Made by a program: the position numbers and the translations under genes
In this document: positions 10,570 to 25,110 of the stretch, one piece after another
How positions within the stretch are numbered: position 1 is the first letter of the stretch
Layout: every line of letters starts with the position of its first letter
The notes under the pieces: model-generated
The model's input: only the letters and a program-made list of their open reading frames with translations
Databases searched by the model: none
Told to the model about the DNA's origin: nothing
Assembly (NCBI GenBank): GCA_002897115.2
Contig: BCIH01000001.1
Location: 100,097 to 164,096, forward strand
Direction: 5' to 3'
DNA: 64,000 bases
DNA from: Prototheca cutis
Taxonomy: Eukaryota; Chlorophyta; Trebouxiophyceae; Chlorellales; Chlorellaceae

Positions 10570-11329
10570 ACAAGGGGGTGGCAGAGTGGGGTGAGACAGG
10601 CCCCTTGGGGTCGAGTGTATGCCGTGCCGTGGGCGTGCCTGCTCACCTCGGCTCAGCTCCGGGCAAACGTGGTATCTCATGGAGACAGTTCAATGTGTGT
10701 TTGTTTGTTTCTGACTGGCGGGTGCATGTGATCGTGGGGAGAGGCTGCACCTGCCCCATACACACGCTTCCCTTCCTAGGCAACAATTGTAGTTGTGTGC
10801 CAGCAAGAATTGCCTGCCTTTGATGCGCTCTGGTGACCTGATCCCACCACTGGCTCCTGTCGTGCTTTCGATCCACGCTCGCTAGAGATTTTTTTCTGTT
10901 GCTCCCTGCCGTCTGTTCCTGTGGTGAGCCAATTGCCAAGCCTCAAAACATCTTTTGTCCATCGGTGCTCTGGCTGCCTTTTTGGGGGCGGGAACCGAGG
11001 TTTATACCCTGCACCCTGAGAGGACGCAGGCTATTGAAACGCTTGACATAGATTGACATAGATAGGTGATCTTGTGAGGCACTATGCAGCCAAGGGAAGC
11101 CAGGAGAGTTTACAACGCACAGGTGTACCCACTGCCTGAAAATGTATCCCATCTGCGGCGGCTGACGCCGGCAGCTTTGCAGGGCAGGAATAATTCCAGG
11201 CCGAAGCATACCTCTAGGGAAATACACACCACGAATACAGACACACACACTTGTTTGTATAACGTTTCTTCCACCATTAAACACAGCCGTGTGGGGCTCT
11301 GGACCGTCCGGAAGCCGCAGCATGAGAAC
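10570..11329. other. spacer, 3' flank of hydrolase gene and promoter of CIAO2B
   Basis: 760 nt with no gene recognised on either strand. Confidence 0.5.
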
Positions 11330-12277
11330 ATGGACCTGATCAACCCAGCGCCAGTCGTGCACGAGCGGCGAGCCGCGCCTGCCAGGGTGCGGGACCGGTG
11401 CCAGTCATGCATGACATCTCATGACATGATGGGTGTGGTGCAGTGAGAGCGTGAATGGCAGACGACATGCGCATCATCCCTCCCGGTGCAGAAGCGGGCG
11501 GGGCTCCGCAGTGGGGGCAGGGAGCCCATCGACACCATCGAGATTTACGAGCACATCCGGGACATCAAGGACCCCGAGCACCCCTACTCCCTCGAACAGC
11601 TCAATGTCGTGAGCGAGGACGCCATCGAGGCCGATGACGCTGCCGGCTGCATCAAGTGAGCCTGTGTGCTTTGAGGGTGTGAAGCCGGTGTTCCTTGGGA
11701 TTGACCTCCCTCTGCCTCCACATGTGTGGCCAACCCCTCTCACGTCACATCACGAGCCCACCAACCAATCCACGCATGCAGGGTGACGTTCACGCCAACG
11801 GTCGAGCATTGCAGCATGGCCACACTCATTGGCCTTTGCATCCGAGTGAAGCTCATGCGCGTCCTGCCAAGCAGGTTCAAGGTGTGTGGCGCAGGAGTGG
11901 GCTATCTGCGGCGCAATGTTGACCCACACGTTTTGAAAAATTGGATGATGGGCTTTCTGGAATTCATCGCTCTGGAATGTGCCGTTGTCAAGTATGTGCC
12001 GTGGGCCCCCAACCCATTCAACCCAATACGGAAGCCTCCCCCAATCCCCCCCCCCCCCCCCCCCCCCCCCCCACCANCNCCCCACACACACACACACACA
12101 CACCAAAAAAAATGGTTTTTTCAGGTGGATATCGTGCTGGCACAGGGGAGTCATGACTCTGAGGCAGCAGTGAACAAGCAGCTTGCCGATAAAGAAAGAG
12201 TGGCCGCTGCATTGGAAAACCCAAACCTTCTGGAGATGGTCAATGCCTGCACGGCTGGCGTCACTGCTGCTTCTTGA
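11330..12277 (+). CDS. CIAO2B: cytosolic iron-sulfur assembly component 2B (MIP18/FAM96B, AE7)
   Basis: Exons 11330-11386, 11492-11655, 11782-11881 and 12125-12277 give 157 residues, the usual size for this family. After a short N-terminal tail comes [20 protein letters not shown] and LNVV, then [20 protein letters not shown] with the conserved reactive cysteine of the DUF59/MIP18 fold, then [11 protein letters not shown] and [16 protein letters not shown] at the C terminus. The protein acts in the CIA targeting complex with CIAO1 and MMS19, handing 4Fe-4S clusters to nuclear and cytosolic enzymes such as DNA polymerases and helicases. The third intron carries a C run and two ambiguous bases just before the acceptor. 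Confidence 0.96.
12046..12104. repeat. poly-C tract followed by (CA)n
   Basis: A run of about 27 C (12046-12072) with N at 12077 and 12079, then (CA)n, in the last intron of CIAO2B. It may serve as a polypyrimidine tract. Confidence 0.85.
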
Positions 12278-13221
12278 ACAAGGAGTAGTGTTCCTGGGGT
12301 CTCTCACTCATGGAATGCGTGCCCTGCTCTGTGCAAACGGCTTGTGTTTGATTGCGTTGCATTCCTGGAGCCCGGCGCTTCGTGGGCTGACTTTTGATGC
12401 AGCGTTTCCCCAGCATTCAGACCAAGGATCGCCTATGTTTGCCGGTGCTGTTCATTTCTTTTTGCCGTCATTTCATTTGTAGCATGCTGCGTTGCAAGCA
12501 GACTGCTCTGAGGCCTGGTGTGAGGGGTGATCCTTGTTTTCTCAGCACGGATATCAGGCTCGCAAGAGGGCTACAATCTCGACCCCCGTGAGTAGCACAC
12601 CGGCTCATTGAATCCCACGCCCCTGCCCCATCCTCCATGCACCACACTGCTCGGCATCGTCTCAACTGACCATAAATTTCAGGGCACAGCACGGAATCTC
12701 GGACCAGGGGCGTTTGGGCAAGCAGACAGGTGGCTCCTGGTCATGGCCGCTGCAGCAGGCAGTCCAGGCAGCCGGCGCTCCACAGCTGGGTGGTGTGTGT
12801 TTTTCTGGTTTCCCTGGGGAGCGTGCGCACAAACGCTGCGCCCTCACCAGGCATTTTTTTAAGAAAGAAAGGGGAAAAGGCAAGCAAGCACAAAAAGGGT
12901 TGCAGAATATCATGGACAACGCCCTCGGGAGCTCCAGCGCTCGGGGCACTGAGGTGCAGGAGCCCAGGGAAGGAAGGAAGATGCCGGCGACTGCACTGGA
13001 GGGCCCATCCCTGCACCTCCCCAGTTTGCTCAATTGCTCTCAGGCGTCGGGTGGATGGGTGGGCTGGTCTTGCCAGGTTTGCGGTCGAGAGACCACCACC
13101 GCCAGCAAGCTGCCCTCCACAGAACAAGGACCGGCTAAACCTCCCCGTGAAACCCCGCTCCACACGGAAATGGTCTCGACAAAAGCAGAACATGCGGCCC
13201 CCGGGAGACAGGCTCACTCGC
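12278..13221. other. convergent 3' spacer between CIAO2B and PDH E1 alpha
   Basis: About 940 nt between two converging stop codons. I see no gene; it should hold both 3' untranslated regions. Confidence 0.5.
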
Positions 13222-14758
13222 TTACGACACCTCGGCGGTACCGGCGGTGAAGCCCGGCATTTCGTAGCGGTACCGGCCGTCAGGCGCGATGCCAAACCCT
13301 CGCGGGTCGGCAAACACGTTTTCCAGGAGCTGGCTCATGTCTGGACGGGGCGAGGCCTCGGCAAACGCGACGCAGTCCTCCACCTCAGCATTGACCTCGT
13401 CGTCGATGGCCTTGATATCGGCCTCAGTGGCAAGCCCCGCGGCAACCATGTACGAACGGAGCTGGGGGATGGGGTCGCGCGCCGCGTAGTGCTCCTTTTC
13501 CAGCTTGCTCCGCAGCTCGTCGGGGTCGGCCAGCGAGTGGCCTCGGAACCGGTACGTCTCGCACTCGATCAGCGTGGGGCCGTCCCCCCGGCGCGCGCGC
13601 TCCACGGCCTCCACGGCCGCCGCCCGAACCTTCAGGACGTCCATGCCGTCGACATGAATCCCCGGCATGCCAAAGGCGGGGCCCTTCTTGTAAATCCAGG
13701 GCTCGGCGTCGCCCAGCGTGGGCCCCGTCGCGCGCGGGTGGTTCATGCCGATGGCCCACTTGTTGTTCTCGACCACAAAGATGCAAGGCAGCTTGTAGAG
13801 CGAGGCCATGTTGAGGGACTCGTAAAACTGGCCCACGTTGCACGTGCCATCGCCGAAAAAGTTGACCGCCACCTGGTCGGCGTGGTCGTCGCCCAGCACC
13901 CGCCGGCGGTACGCGACCGAAAATGCTGCACCCAGGCCAACGGGGATGCCCTCGCCGATAAACGCGTAACCTCCCAGCAGCCCAAACTCGGAGTCAAACA
14001 TGTGCATCGAGCCGCCTTGACCCCGGCACGTCCCCGTCTTCTTGCCAAACAGCTCAGACATGACCTTGCGAGGCGACACACCCTTGCTCAACGCGTGCAC
14101 ATGGTCACGGTACGTCGAGGACACGTAGTCGTCCTTGCGCAGGCAAGCCTTGATCACACCTGAAATGGTACAGGGGTCGGCGTTGGTGCGTGGATGCCTC
14201 GGCATGTCAAACCAGCAAAGACAACCATGATCAGGACATGCTCGCAACGGCGATGAACCCATACACCCAAACCATTGTCAAAGTCGAGACGAGCAAGGTC
14301 CCTGGACCCCTGCTCGGTGGTCCCTTGCGCTGCCACCCGCCCCACCCCGGAACCTCGCACCCACTGGTCGCGAGCCGATCCCATTCCCATTCCGCCCAAT
14401 GCAGCGCGATCGCACCTGTCGAAACGGCCTCCTGGCCGGAGTACAGGTGCACGAACCCGAACATCTTGCCGCGGTAGTACATCTGGGCGCACATCTCCTC
14501 AAACTCGCGGCCCAGCACCATGTCCCTGTACAGCTCCTTGGCGACCTCCGCGCTCACAGCAGGGGCCGCCTTGGAGGGCGCTGCGGTGCTCTCCTTGGCA
14601 GGGGACGCCACGGCCTTGGCCACGGCCATCGCCACCGCGCGGGGAGCCCGGCTGGGCCCGGCCCGGCTTGCCCGCAGCACACTCAGCCGACCAGGGGCAG
14701 CCGAGGCGGGCCTGGCCGCCGCGGGGGCCGTGCTGACACTGATCACCGTGGATGCCAT
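13222..14758 (-). CDS. pyruvate dehydrogenase E1 component subunit alpha, plastid type
   Basis: Two exons, 14758-14416 and 14159-13222, give 426 residues. Residues 1 to about 80 are Ala/Ser/Arg/Pro-rich (begins [20 protein letters not shown]) and look like a plastid transit peptide. The catalytic part follows: [45 protein letters not shown], then the thiamine-diphosphate and Mg motif [17 protein letters not shown] with [10 protein letters not shown], and [13 protein letters not shown]. These are closer to plastid and cyanobacterial PdhA than to the mitochondrial enzyme, whose regulatory phosphorylation loop differs. With the beta subunit it decarboxylates pyruvate to supply acetyl-CoA for fatty acid synthesis. 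An upstream in-frame extension reaches 15019, but the start at 14758 gives the natural leader. Confidence 0.94.
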
Positions 14759-15104
14759 GATTACGATCTGGATCGGTCTACAGTGCGGGGGGCCATCGCC
14801 CCGCTTTTCAGGGTTGGCGGGGGTCCCGACAGATTGAGTCGATGCAGTCGCGCGGGGTGACCTGCTGGTCAGATCGTTGGTCTGCCAGATTGGCGCGGGA
14901 GTGCGAAGGTGTCTCTGAACCTTCTTCCATCCCCCATCCCTCTCCAGGCTCTCGAAAACCCACCACCAGCTCTGACTCTTTTCTTGAAAATTTTCTTTGC
15001 AAGCTCTCAGCTCCAGCAATCAGGATCCTGTTTGCCAGGAGCATGGCCTGACGGCACTGCACCTGCGCATCCAGGCTCCGCATCACAGCACCGACCGTAC
15101 TCGG
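14759..15104. other. promoter region of PDH E1 alpha, 3' flank of NAD kinase
   Basis: About 345 nt between two genes on the minus strand; no gene seen. Confidence 0.5.
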
Positions 15105-16970
15105 TCAGTCTTCGCGGTCGATGTCCAGGCCGTCGTCAATCAACGGCCGGAGCGACCCCGTCCAACGCAGCTTTTGCGTGATGCCCTCGTACCAGTCTTC
15201 ATCCAGCGGGTGGCGGTTGATCATGGGGAGGGCGTAGCGCGCCGCCCTGCAGACCACGGAGGAATCCCGAGGCATGCGCATCGCATGCCTGCCATCAAAC
15301 GATGCCCTGCCGTGCGCCCGGGAGTTTCGGGGCACGTGGGCCTGGATGACCGAGTGCTCCGGCACGACCAACGGTCGAAAAGAAAGGGAGTGCGGCGCGA
15401 CGGGGGTGATGATGGTGCAGGGCACTGACGGGGCGACCATGGGACCCCCCGCCGACATGGAATAAGCCGTGGACCCCGAAGGCGGCGCGATGATCAACCC
15501 ATCCGCCTGCACCGTCGTCGCGTGCCGCCCATCCACAAAGCAGTCCAGCAACAGCATGGCCGGGGACGAACCGCGGTCCAGCAGACACTCGTTCAGCACC
15601 ATGTGCGTGCTCTGCCAGGTCCCACCCCTTTGCGTGTGGGGGGGTGGGGGGCTCTTTTGGCTTTACTTTCTTTGGAGGAGGGTAGCGGTCCGAGGTAACA
15701 GAGCAACTACTCTCCACACCACCACCCACACAACAAAGAAAGCCAGAACAAGGAAGTACGACACACCAGTAGACGTCACACTGGCGTCGGGTGCGCAGCG
15801 TGCAGAATACAGGCTCGCCCCCGTCGAGCGCCGGCCACAGCAGGCGGTCGAGCACGGACCGTGCCTCCAGGGCCGTAAAGGGTGTGAGGAAGCCCAGCGT
15901 CCCCATGGCAAAGGAGATGACGGGGGGGAGCGGCACGTCGTCACCTTCAAACAGACTCGCCAGATGCAACACCGTGCCGTCACCTGGGTCAAGAAGAGGG
16001 TAATAGGGATAGACACATGGGACTGCATCCACAGCTCCATTTCACAGTTGCCTGCAGTGCTACTGCTGGATTCCTCACCCAGCTGGAATGCCAAAAAACA
16101 GAACTGTGTCTCCCCAGCGCGCGCCCCCCCCCCCCCACCTCCCAACGTGATGCAGAGGTCAATTTCGCGGCGGAGCTGCGGCGTGTACTTGTCATAATCG
16201 GGGAACTGTGGCTGCACGTGATGCTCCACCACCACCTGGATGCCCCTGCTGCTCAACCTATGTGTTTGGATCATCATCATTTGGGGGGGGTAATTTGGAG
16301 TGAGGTAGGGAACAACACTCCCTGGGCATCGACAGCAAGCTTGCTCTATGGACCAAAGCACCACCAACGAAAAAAACCCTCCTACTTACCAATGCGCGAG
16401 TTCTCCGAGCTTGGCAGAGGCACCCTCATCCCGAGGCTTCTTCACCAGGAGCACAGTCTTTGGCCCGTCGGGCTCAAATTTTAGGATCGCCCGCCGGTGC
16501 AGGCCCATGCTGCTGTCATCTGCCCATGCCTGCCAAGGTGGTGACACAGCAGGGCGGGCACCGTTAGGGTTGCGGCTGCTGTGGCTGCAAGGGTGTTGAC
16601 GTTCCGCACAGGTAGGGCACACCATTGATGAAACAAGCAACAGCCAACGGCCACTGTTACCAGTTCTGGGCACCAGATGCCAGCCACACGTGTCACACGG
16701 ACGCTGTGTCTGCCCAAACCCCCCATCCCTGCACCACCTCACCAGGCGGGCGCCAGCCACCACGTTGTCGTGGTACTCGGCAGTCCTGGCCGTCTCATGC
16801 AGGAGCTTGAGCTGTTGCTGGTAGCCCGAAGAGCGGCGATCTGGATCCGACCTCACGACATGAGAGCCGGCGAGGACCCGGGACCATTGACCAATCCTCC
16901 GAGTTCCTCGCCAGAGGCCGGTTAACATCATGTGCTCTCGGGAGTCGAGACGGGGCTGCCCACATGACAT
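15105..16970 (-). CDS. NADK: NAD(+) kinase
   Basis: Exons from the 5' end: about 16970-16743, 16529-16390, 16257-16139, 15983-15767 and 15609-15105; the last four sum to 327 codons including stop, in phase. The N-terminal boundary is uncertain, since an intron acceptor may replace the ATG near 16930. Visible family features are LKFEPDGPKTVLLVKKP, the split GGDGT motif (ITLG plus GDGTVLHLASLF), SFAMGTLGFLTPF, and SGSTAYSMSAGGPMV with HSLSFRPLVVPEH in the C-terminal domain. The enzyme phosphorylates NAD to NADP. Resemblance is to the plant NADK1/NADK2 catalytic domain; no calmodulin-binding extension is visible. The sequence ends in IDRED. Confidence 0.9.
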
Positions 16971-17529
16971 GGCATGCTGAGCACCGCTCGCTCCTCTCTA
17001 AGCGCAACTCATACCGCTCATACGCATTTACAGGGAAAGCCTGCCTTCACAAGTTTTAGGCCCGGAAGGTGGTCGAGATCGGGGGAGCCCGCTGCTCCGC
17101 ACGGCACACGGCGCGCGCACGTGGATCAGACTTTTCTGAAGGGTTCCCGGCCGCATGCATGGGAGACTGGCATGGCCAGAGCAGGAGGCATGCCATCTGC
17201 CCGAAAGCCTTGCGTGGCCTGTCAAGTTGCTTGACAATATTTTTGTGACCATTGGCGAACTCTGAAGAGCGAACAGGAGCGCAGTTGAGCAAGGAATACT
17301 TCACGGGGTACGAGGCGGCTTTGGTGCAGCAGTGCCCTGGCACAAGGGGACAGCTCGCCAAACTGTTTGGGGGGATTTTTAGACTGCATACCGTTTATGG
17401 TGGGCTATGTGTATGTATACAGGTACTGGTCGTTTGGCGTACACTGCGAGTAGTGCCCGGCGAACGGTACATGTTCTCTCGCGACCGGCACCTCCTCACC
17501 TGCGCTGCTGCAGGCACACCTTGGGCGCC
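16971..17529. promoter_or_regulatory. divergent promoter region of NADK and DBP3
   Basis: About 560 nt between two divergent genes. No core promoter element could be assigned by eye. Confidence 0.4.
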
Positions 17530-19865
<2,336 letters not shown>

Positions 19866-20424
19866 GCCTGCAACGAGCGGTGGGCTTGCACGATTTGATT
19901 CCTGGTTTCCAGATTCTGCTCCGCTCATGGTGTATGCAACAAGGGTTCAAGAGTGGCGACGAAGCTCTATCCTGAGCGCATGGACGGTTCGCAGTACCAA
20001 CCAACAAGCAAGCAACGCCAAGCTAGGGAGCACATGTTTGGCTGAATATACAACAGACAGAAGCACGTATGATGCTGCAGCAGCAATGGCTGGCAGCAGG
20101 CATCGGCGAGCACGGCGGGCATCGGCTCACTCAAACAATCACAAAATTCTCGGTACCAGATTGATGCAAGGCATTTTTCCCCGTGGAATTTTTTTCTTCC
20201 ATGCAATCCTGCTGTACCATTTCGGGACGGTGCACGGCTACAAAGCCCCTGTCAAGCTTGAAGCCCTGCTGCTGTCGCTGCTGCTGCTGGGGGTAGCGTC
20301 ATCTGTTGCCGCTGCTGTCTTGAACGGATTACGAGCCGCGGAGAAGACGGATGGTATCGCTGCCGCAGCTGCCTGACCTGTCCTTCGCCACAGGGCCTGC
20401 AAGGACTGCAGCCTCGGGTTGCCC
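19866..20424. other. convergent spacer between DBP3 and the coiled-coil gene
   Basis: About 560 nt, including a short CTG-rich stretch near 20265-20290. A minus-strand frame ending at 20238 continues past the proposed stop at 20425, but reaching it would need an intron shorter than 35 nt. Confidence 0.45.
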
Positions 20425-21069
20425 TCACCTTGCATGCTCGTCCTGCACCAGTGGGGGACACAGCGGGTGGAGAAGGTTCTCCAGCATGGATGACATCACC
20501 CTGCCAGCAACGCATCAACACCAAAACAACAGAAATACTACTTACTCTGGCAAAACGATGCCTAATTGCAGCAGCTGCACTTCCACTGCGTCCACTGCCG
20601 CCACCGTCTCTACCAACTCTGCATCCACCGCTGCCAACTGGGTCTCCACTGCCTCTTGGCTGGCTTGTAAGGACCTGCAGCAAAAGCGCATACCAAAGAA
20701 GGACCATGTTGTGTGCTTTATAACGCACTGCAGCCATCGAGAGTCCGGCATGCAGCCTTGCGCGAGCGAGTGTCAGACGAGCACCCCCAAGGGGTCCGCC
20801 CCCCCTGCAGCAAAGGGACAGATGTCCATTGGTCCCGAAAGGAGCCCTCCTGATAACAATGCGAGCCCAGCGCACCCCAGAACCTCCTCCAATGCGGCGC
20901 ATTGCTCCAGTCGTTTGTTCAGAACAAGCTGAACGTGCTGTGTGTCATCGTCGAGGTTGGACACGGCTCGCAGCAGGGCGTGCAGTCGGTCTGTTGCCGC
21001 CTCGACTGCAGCGTCCCTCTCTTCTGCCGGGGTGGCAGCCATCCGCAGCATGCTGATCGATTTCCGCAT
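20425..21069 (-). CDS. small coiled-coil protein of unknown function
   Basis: Exons 21069-20876, 20674-20546 and 20500-20425 join in phase to 132 residues; donors include a strong GTAAGT. It starts MRKSISMLRMAATPAEERDA. Heptad-like leucines run through RLHALLRAVSNLDDD, LNKRLEQCAALEEVL and VETQLAAVDAELVETVAAVD, so most of the chain is probably a helical coiled coil. It ends LVQDEHAR. I do not recognise the family. Size and character resemble small subunits of trafficking or kinetochore complexes, but nothing ties it to one. There is a striking inverted repeat 25 nt upstream of the start. Confidence 0.6.
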
Positions 21070-21094
21070 GGCCTGCTCATAGGAAATTCATGAA

Positions 21095-21117
21095 TAATAG
21101 TATTGAATCAATACTAT
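21095..21117. repeat. perfect inverted repeat, 10-bp arms
   Basis: AATAGTATTG, then AAT, then CAATACTATT. It is AT-rich in a GC-rich region and lies about 25 nt upstream of the coiled-coil gene start, so it would fall in that gene's 5' leader or promoter. Confidence 0.85.
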
Positions 21118-21426
21118 TCCTGCAAAGACTGCTTTCTTTCCATTTTTGTATTTCTCTCCCTCTCGTGACTCCCCGTGAGTAGGACTGATGTCGAGCATCA
21201 CGTGCCCAGACTGGGTTCTGACACTGCAGGTCGCAAGCCTTCAACGCCTACCCCTCCTTCCACCTCCATGATGCACATGGACCAATCCCACTGGTGCGAC
21301 TCCATGAATTAAACCGAACAGATCAGCTCATTCATGCACTTTTTTTCTCCAGCCTGGGACTGGCATTGCAGCTGGCGCCCACCAGTGCCAGCTGCGTCCA
21401 AGTGCGATAGAAAGGCTGGGAAAGCA

Positions 21427-21427
<1 letters not shown>

Positions 21428-21459
<32 letters not shown>

Positions 21460-21466
21460 AGGGGGG

Positions 21467-21507
<41 letters not shown>

Positions 21508-21514
21508 CGGGGGG
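21428..21514. repeat. poly-G block
   Basis: Nearly uninterrupted G over about 87 nt, intergenic. Confidence 0.9.
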
Positions 21515-22097
21515 TGAAAAAGGGAATAACAAGACAGGTGCAAGCACAAGGTGATGCGCAGAGGATGTTTGAACCTATGCTAGCAGCGTAGTGATTGAGT
21601 GCGTGATGAAAGCGAGAGAAAAACACAAGGAATGGCGGCAGTCCTGGTGCCAGCATGCCCCATGCCTCTCCCACACGCTGGCCCGGCTGGGCGCAGACAC
21701 CTCTGTTGGCACGGCAAAGGGCCAGGCACTCCCCGGCGACCAAGCCGCACCAGGCATGAAGCATCCTGCGCAATGATAATCCAGCCCCGCAGCACCCGCA
21801 GAGGCAAATGGCCGGGCCAACGGCGGCAGTCCCCAAGCAGCAAATGCTCCAGGCACGAGGAATTCAAAAAAAACAAATGGGGCGTTGTCAGGTGAGCGTC
21901 GGCTTTTGGTTGTTTTTGCCCCAAGGGGTTCTTCCATACGCCCCGCTTGTTTGAATGAGATTGCGCGGTCCTCCCTCGCCCCGGCCGCTCCTGTTCCGGG
22001 AACCGGGGGGGGCCGGGGAAAGGGGGGGGGGGCCCCTTTGACCCGCCGCGCAAGGGACAGAGTTTCTTTCTTTTGATGTCCAAGTCTTGAATTTTCC

Positions 22098-25000
22098 CTA
22101 GCGCCCTGCCGATTCCGCTGCGGCCGAGATGTTCCCTCTGGTGAAGTTGACGCCATCTTGGGACACCGACCTCCCCAGCTCGACCGTGGGCGGTCGCGGT
22201 GGCGGCGGCGGCGGCGGCGCGCCCGGCAGCAACGTCTGCACCAGGCTCGTCACCGAGTTGGTACTCTTCCGCACGGGACCAGAGTATGGGCCCTGTGTTT
22301 GAGTTTGCTCGGTAGCATGTGAATGAATGAATGAATGGACAGCTATGACGCTCCCTCCCCTCCCAGCCCAGGTGCAGGGCACCAGGCATTCAGGGTACGT
22401 GGCATCACTCCGCCGCTGCCCTGTCCCGCCAGTCACCAGCACCCACTGGCCCCAACACACACACACACACACACTCCCCACCTGCTCGGCGGCCCATGCG
22501 ACGTTTGCCAGCGTGCGGAAGGAGCGGACGCGGTGGAACGAGATGGAATTGGAATTGTGATTGTTAAAAAATTCGGGCAGCGCATCCGAAGGATCCGTGG
22601 ACCACGGCGAAAAGGAAGCCCGCGACACCACCAGCAAGTCCTCCCCTGCATTTGATTTTTTTTGTTTATGGAGCTGGCTGGTCGGTTGATGACGTGCTCA
22701 CCAACCAGCCAACAACACACAAAGAGACCATGCCACAGAAAAAGCCAAGAGCGCACCACCTCGTCTCACCGTCGACGACCATGTGCGGGTAGGCAAAATG
22801 CCGTCCCAGCTTGATGTGGTAGTCGATGACCCCCGCATCCATCCAGTCCACTAGGTTTGGCGAGTAATACAAGACCAGCGTGCTGCGGTCCACCTCGCAC
22901 TTGCTGAACGGCGTGATGTGGAGGTTTGGCTGCGTGGAGCTGCTCTTCTGCGGCTGGCGCCACGCGCGCACGCTGTCGCGGTTGGCGTTGCTGGCCATCC
23001 AGTACAGGTCTGTGGCGTTGTCGTACAGAATGGCTGGGTGGCCCACCGCCAGGCCCGGGATGTTGGTGTACCGCAGGAACCGGGACTTTAGTCCAGAGGC
23101 CCCCATGTCGCGGTCGTCAAACTCCACCAGCGCAGCCAGGTCACACATGAGGTCGTTGTTGACACGCATGATGGACAGCAGCGTCCCCGGGCCGCCGTGC
23201 CGGTCCTGCAGCCGCGTCACCACGCCCTCCATCCAGTACAGGCTGCCAAACCCGGCCTCAAATGCCTGCTGGTTGTCGTGGATGGCCTCCAGGGGCCGAC
23301 CCACGATGCCCTCCTGCACCCCACGGTCTGGCCGGAACGCCACGTCAAACAGCATCCGCATCTCGTTGGCATAGACAGAAGCGGGGTTTCCCAGTGGATC
23401 ACTAAAGCTCCAGGCTTCGGGTTTTGTCAGGTCTGCCGTCTCGTCCGCGCTCATGGCCATGGCCACCCAGTCAACGCCGCCGTAAACGTTTGACCCCGAC
23501 CCGGGCGAGACGGTTTGGCCCGTTACCAAAGTCACGGGACTCGAAGCCCAGTAGTGATTGAATCGCTCCAGCCGCACCGTCAGCACCCTTCTGTCTGCGT
23601 CCTTGGCCAGGATGCGGAAGAAGAACGCGTCGTGTGCGGCAGGCGGCGAACCTTCAGCGGCCGTTGCATTAGCCGTCGGTTGTGCAGATACCAGGGTAAA
23701 AGGGACAAAGCCCGCCACGTCCTCGACGGGCAGCTCCAGCACGGGCGAGTGCTGCCAGGACGGCGATCCGGGACCGCCCCGGAAGGGCAGCGTCACGGGT
23801 TCCCGCAGCTTGGTCGCCACGACGGGGCTGGCCATGGACGGGATCATCTCAAAGGTCTTGGTCACGCGACCCCGGGAGACGTCCACACCCGTGTTCGCGG
23901 CCACCACACTCCAGCCTTGCGAGACGCGCACGGGCGCAGACCACGCCGCGCCGTTGTCGTCCAGCATCCGCGACACCACCAGATTGTTGTCGGTCCGGAA
24001 ATGATGCTCTGTGCCAATCACGTACACCCCGCTCTTGCACTGGAACACCTGTCGCAACAACGTAGTTGGTTGCTTGTTTCGCTGTTCGTGTAAAGAAACA
24101 AATTATGTAATCACTATCAACCTACCCACTCCCATAAACACACACACCAGGATCCCGTCCATACCTGGGGCCAGTTCATGGGCCCGAGCGTGCCGATTTG
24201 GTTCCAGGAAGCGCCGCTGTTGTCCGAGGCAAAGACCAGCTTGACCAGGGCATCGTTGGTGTCGCCCCACACTACCGACCGCTCCAGTACTACAAGCAGG
24301 CGGCCCGAGGGCAGCTTGGTGACAGAGGGGGAGGCGGTGTAGTTCCCAGCATCCGTCACTCGGGTCACCGCTGTGCCGCGGTCGGCGACACGGTCCATGG
24401 GACTGAACCGAGCCTGCCGCTTGGCCAGCTCCGACTGCAGCTGCTTGGTCATGAGGTTGAGCGAGTCCACAGCAGCCGCCATGTGCTCCCCGCCCACACT
24501 GCCACGCAGGTCTTCCACCTGTGACCGGGGTCCGTGGCGACCGGGGTCCAACGGGAGCTGGTTTTGGTCAGGAACCAGGGGCGATGCGATGACCACCACC
24601 AAGGAAACAAAGAATATAACGGCCCAGGCGCATTCGCGCGGCAACAGCCCAGCACCAACGCCGCACCAGCTTCTCTATCGCCTCGCGCGCCGCCGTGGCT
24701 GTTTTTTCAAACTCGACCTCGCCCACCGCATGGTGTGCCTGCACCTCCTTCACCAGCTGACCCAGCATGTGAATGACCTGGGGGGTTGCGGTGCATGAGG
24801 TGCGTGTGTTCCGGTGTGGCTCCGGGGCCCCTTTGGAGCGAGCGACCCCGGGCTCTGAGGGCTCAAAGGGTTCAGCGCCCTTCCGTCTGCGCCTCGTCAA
24901 AACCCCGTCCGCGACCTGCGACCGTGCCTGCGCGACCGACAGCGCGACCGCGAGCCAGCAGCCAACAACCGACAATCACACCTTTTGCTGCGCAGCGACA

Positions 25001-25110
25001 TTGGCCTGAGTGGTTTCCAGGAAGCGATGGACCAGGACGTGACCGGTGAACACAAAGGCCAGGGCGAAGAGGACGTACGCCACTCGCCAAGTGGTTGCGC
25101 TCCGGAACAT
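22098..25110 (-). CDS. type II membrane protein with sialidase/BNR-like beta-propeller domain
   Basis: Exons 25110-24982, 24777-24667, 24518-24165, 24048-22770, 22645-22482 and 22292-22098 give 743 residues, every junction in phase. Exon 1 encodes MFRSATTWRVAYVLFALAFV and a few more hydrophobic residues with Arg before them, a single signal anchor typical of Golgi or surface type II proteins. Exons 2 and 3 encode a helical stalk. The lumenal domain begins ASPSVTKLPSGRLLVVLERS and has repeated propeller-like strands (VFASDNSGASWNQIGTL, LYWMASNANRDSVRAW, LVLYYSPNLVDWMDAGV), close to SxDxGxxW Asp boxes. The exon ending at 22482 has NNHNSNSISFHRVRSFRTL. The C terminus is Pro-rich. This fold is shared by sialidases and other glycosidases; substrate and activity are unknown. 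Confidence 0.72.

Larger units (their letters stand above)
21070..22097. other. spacer with AT-rich inverted repeat and long poly-G block
   Basis: About 1 kb between two minus-strand genes. It holds a 10-bp inverted repeat at 21095-21117 and a G-rich block at 21428-21514. No gene is recognised. Confidence 0.55.

Noticed and set aside
12730..14163. 477-codon plus-strand frame across PDH E1 alpha
   Set aside because: It is the antisense shadow of the PDH coding exon, which has clear catalytic motifs on the other strand.
20238..20435. C-terminal extension of the coiled-coil protein
   Set aside because: Reaching it needs an intron shorter than 35 nt; the in-frame TGA at 20425-20427 is simpler.
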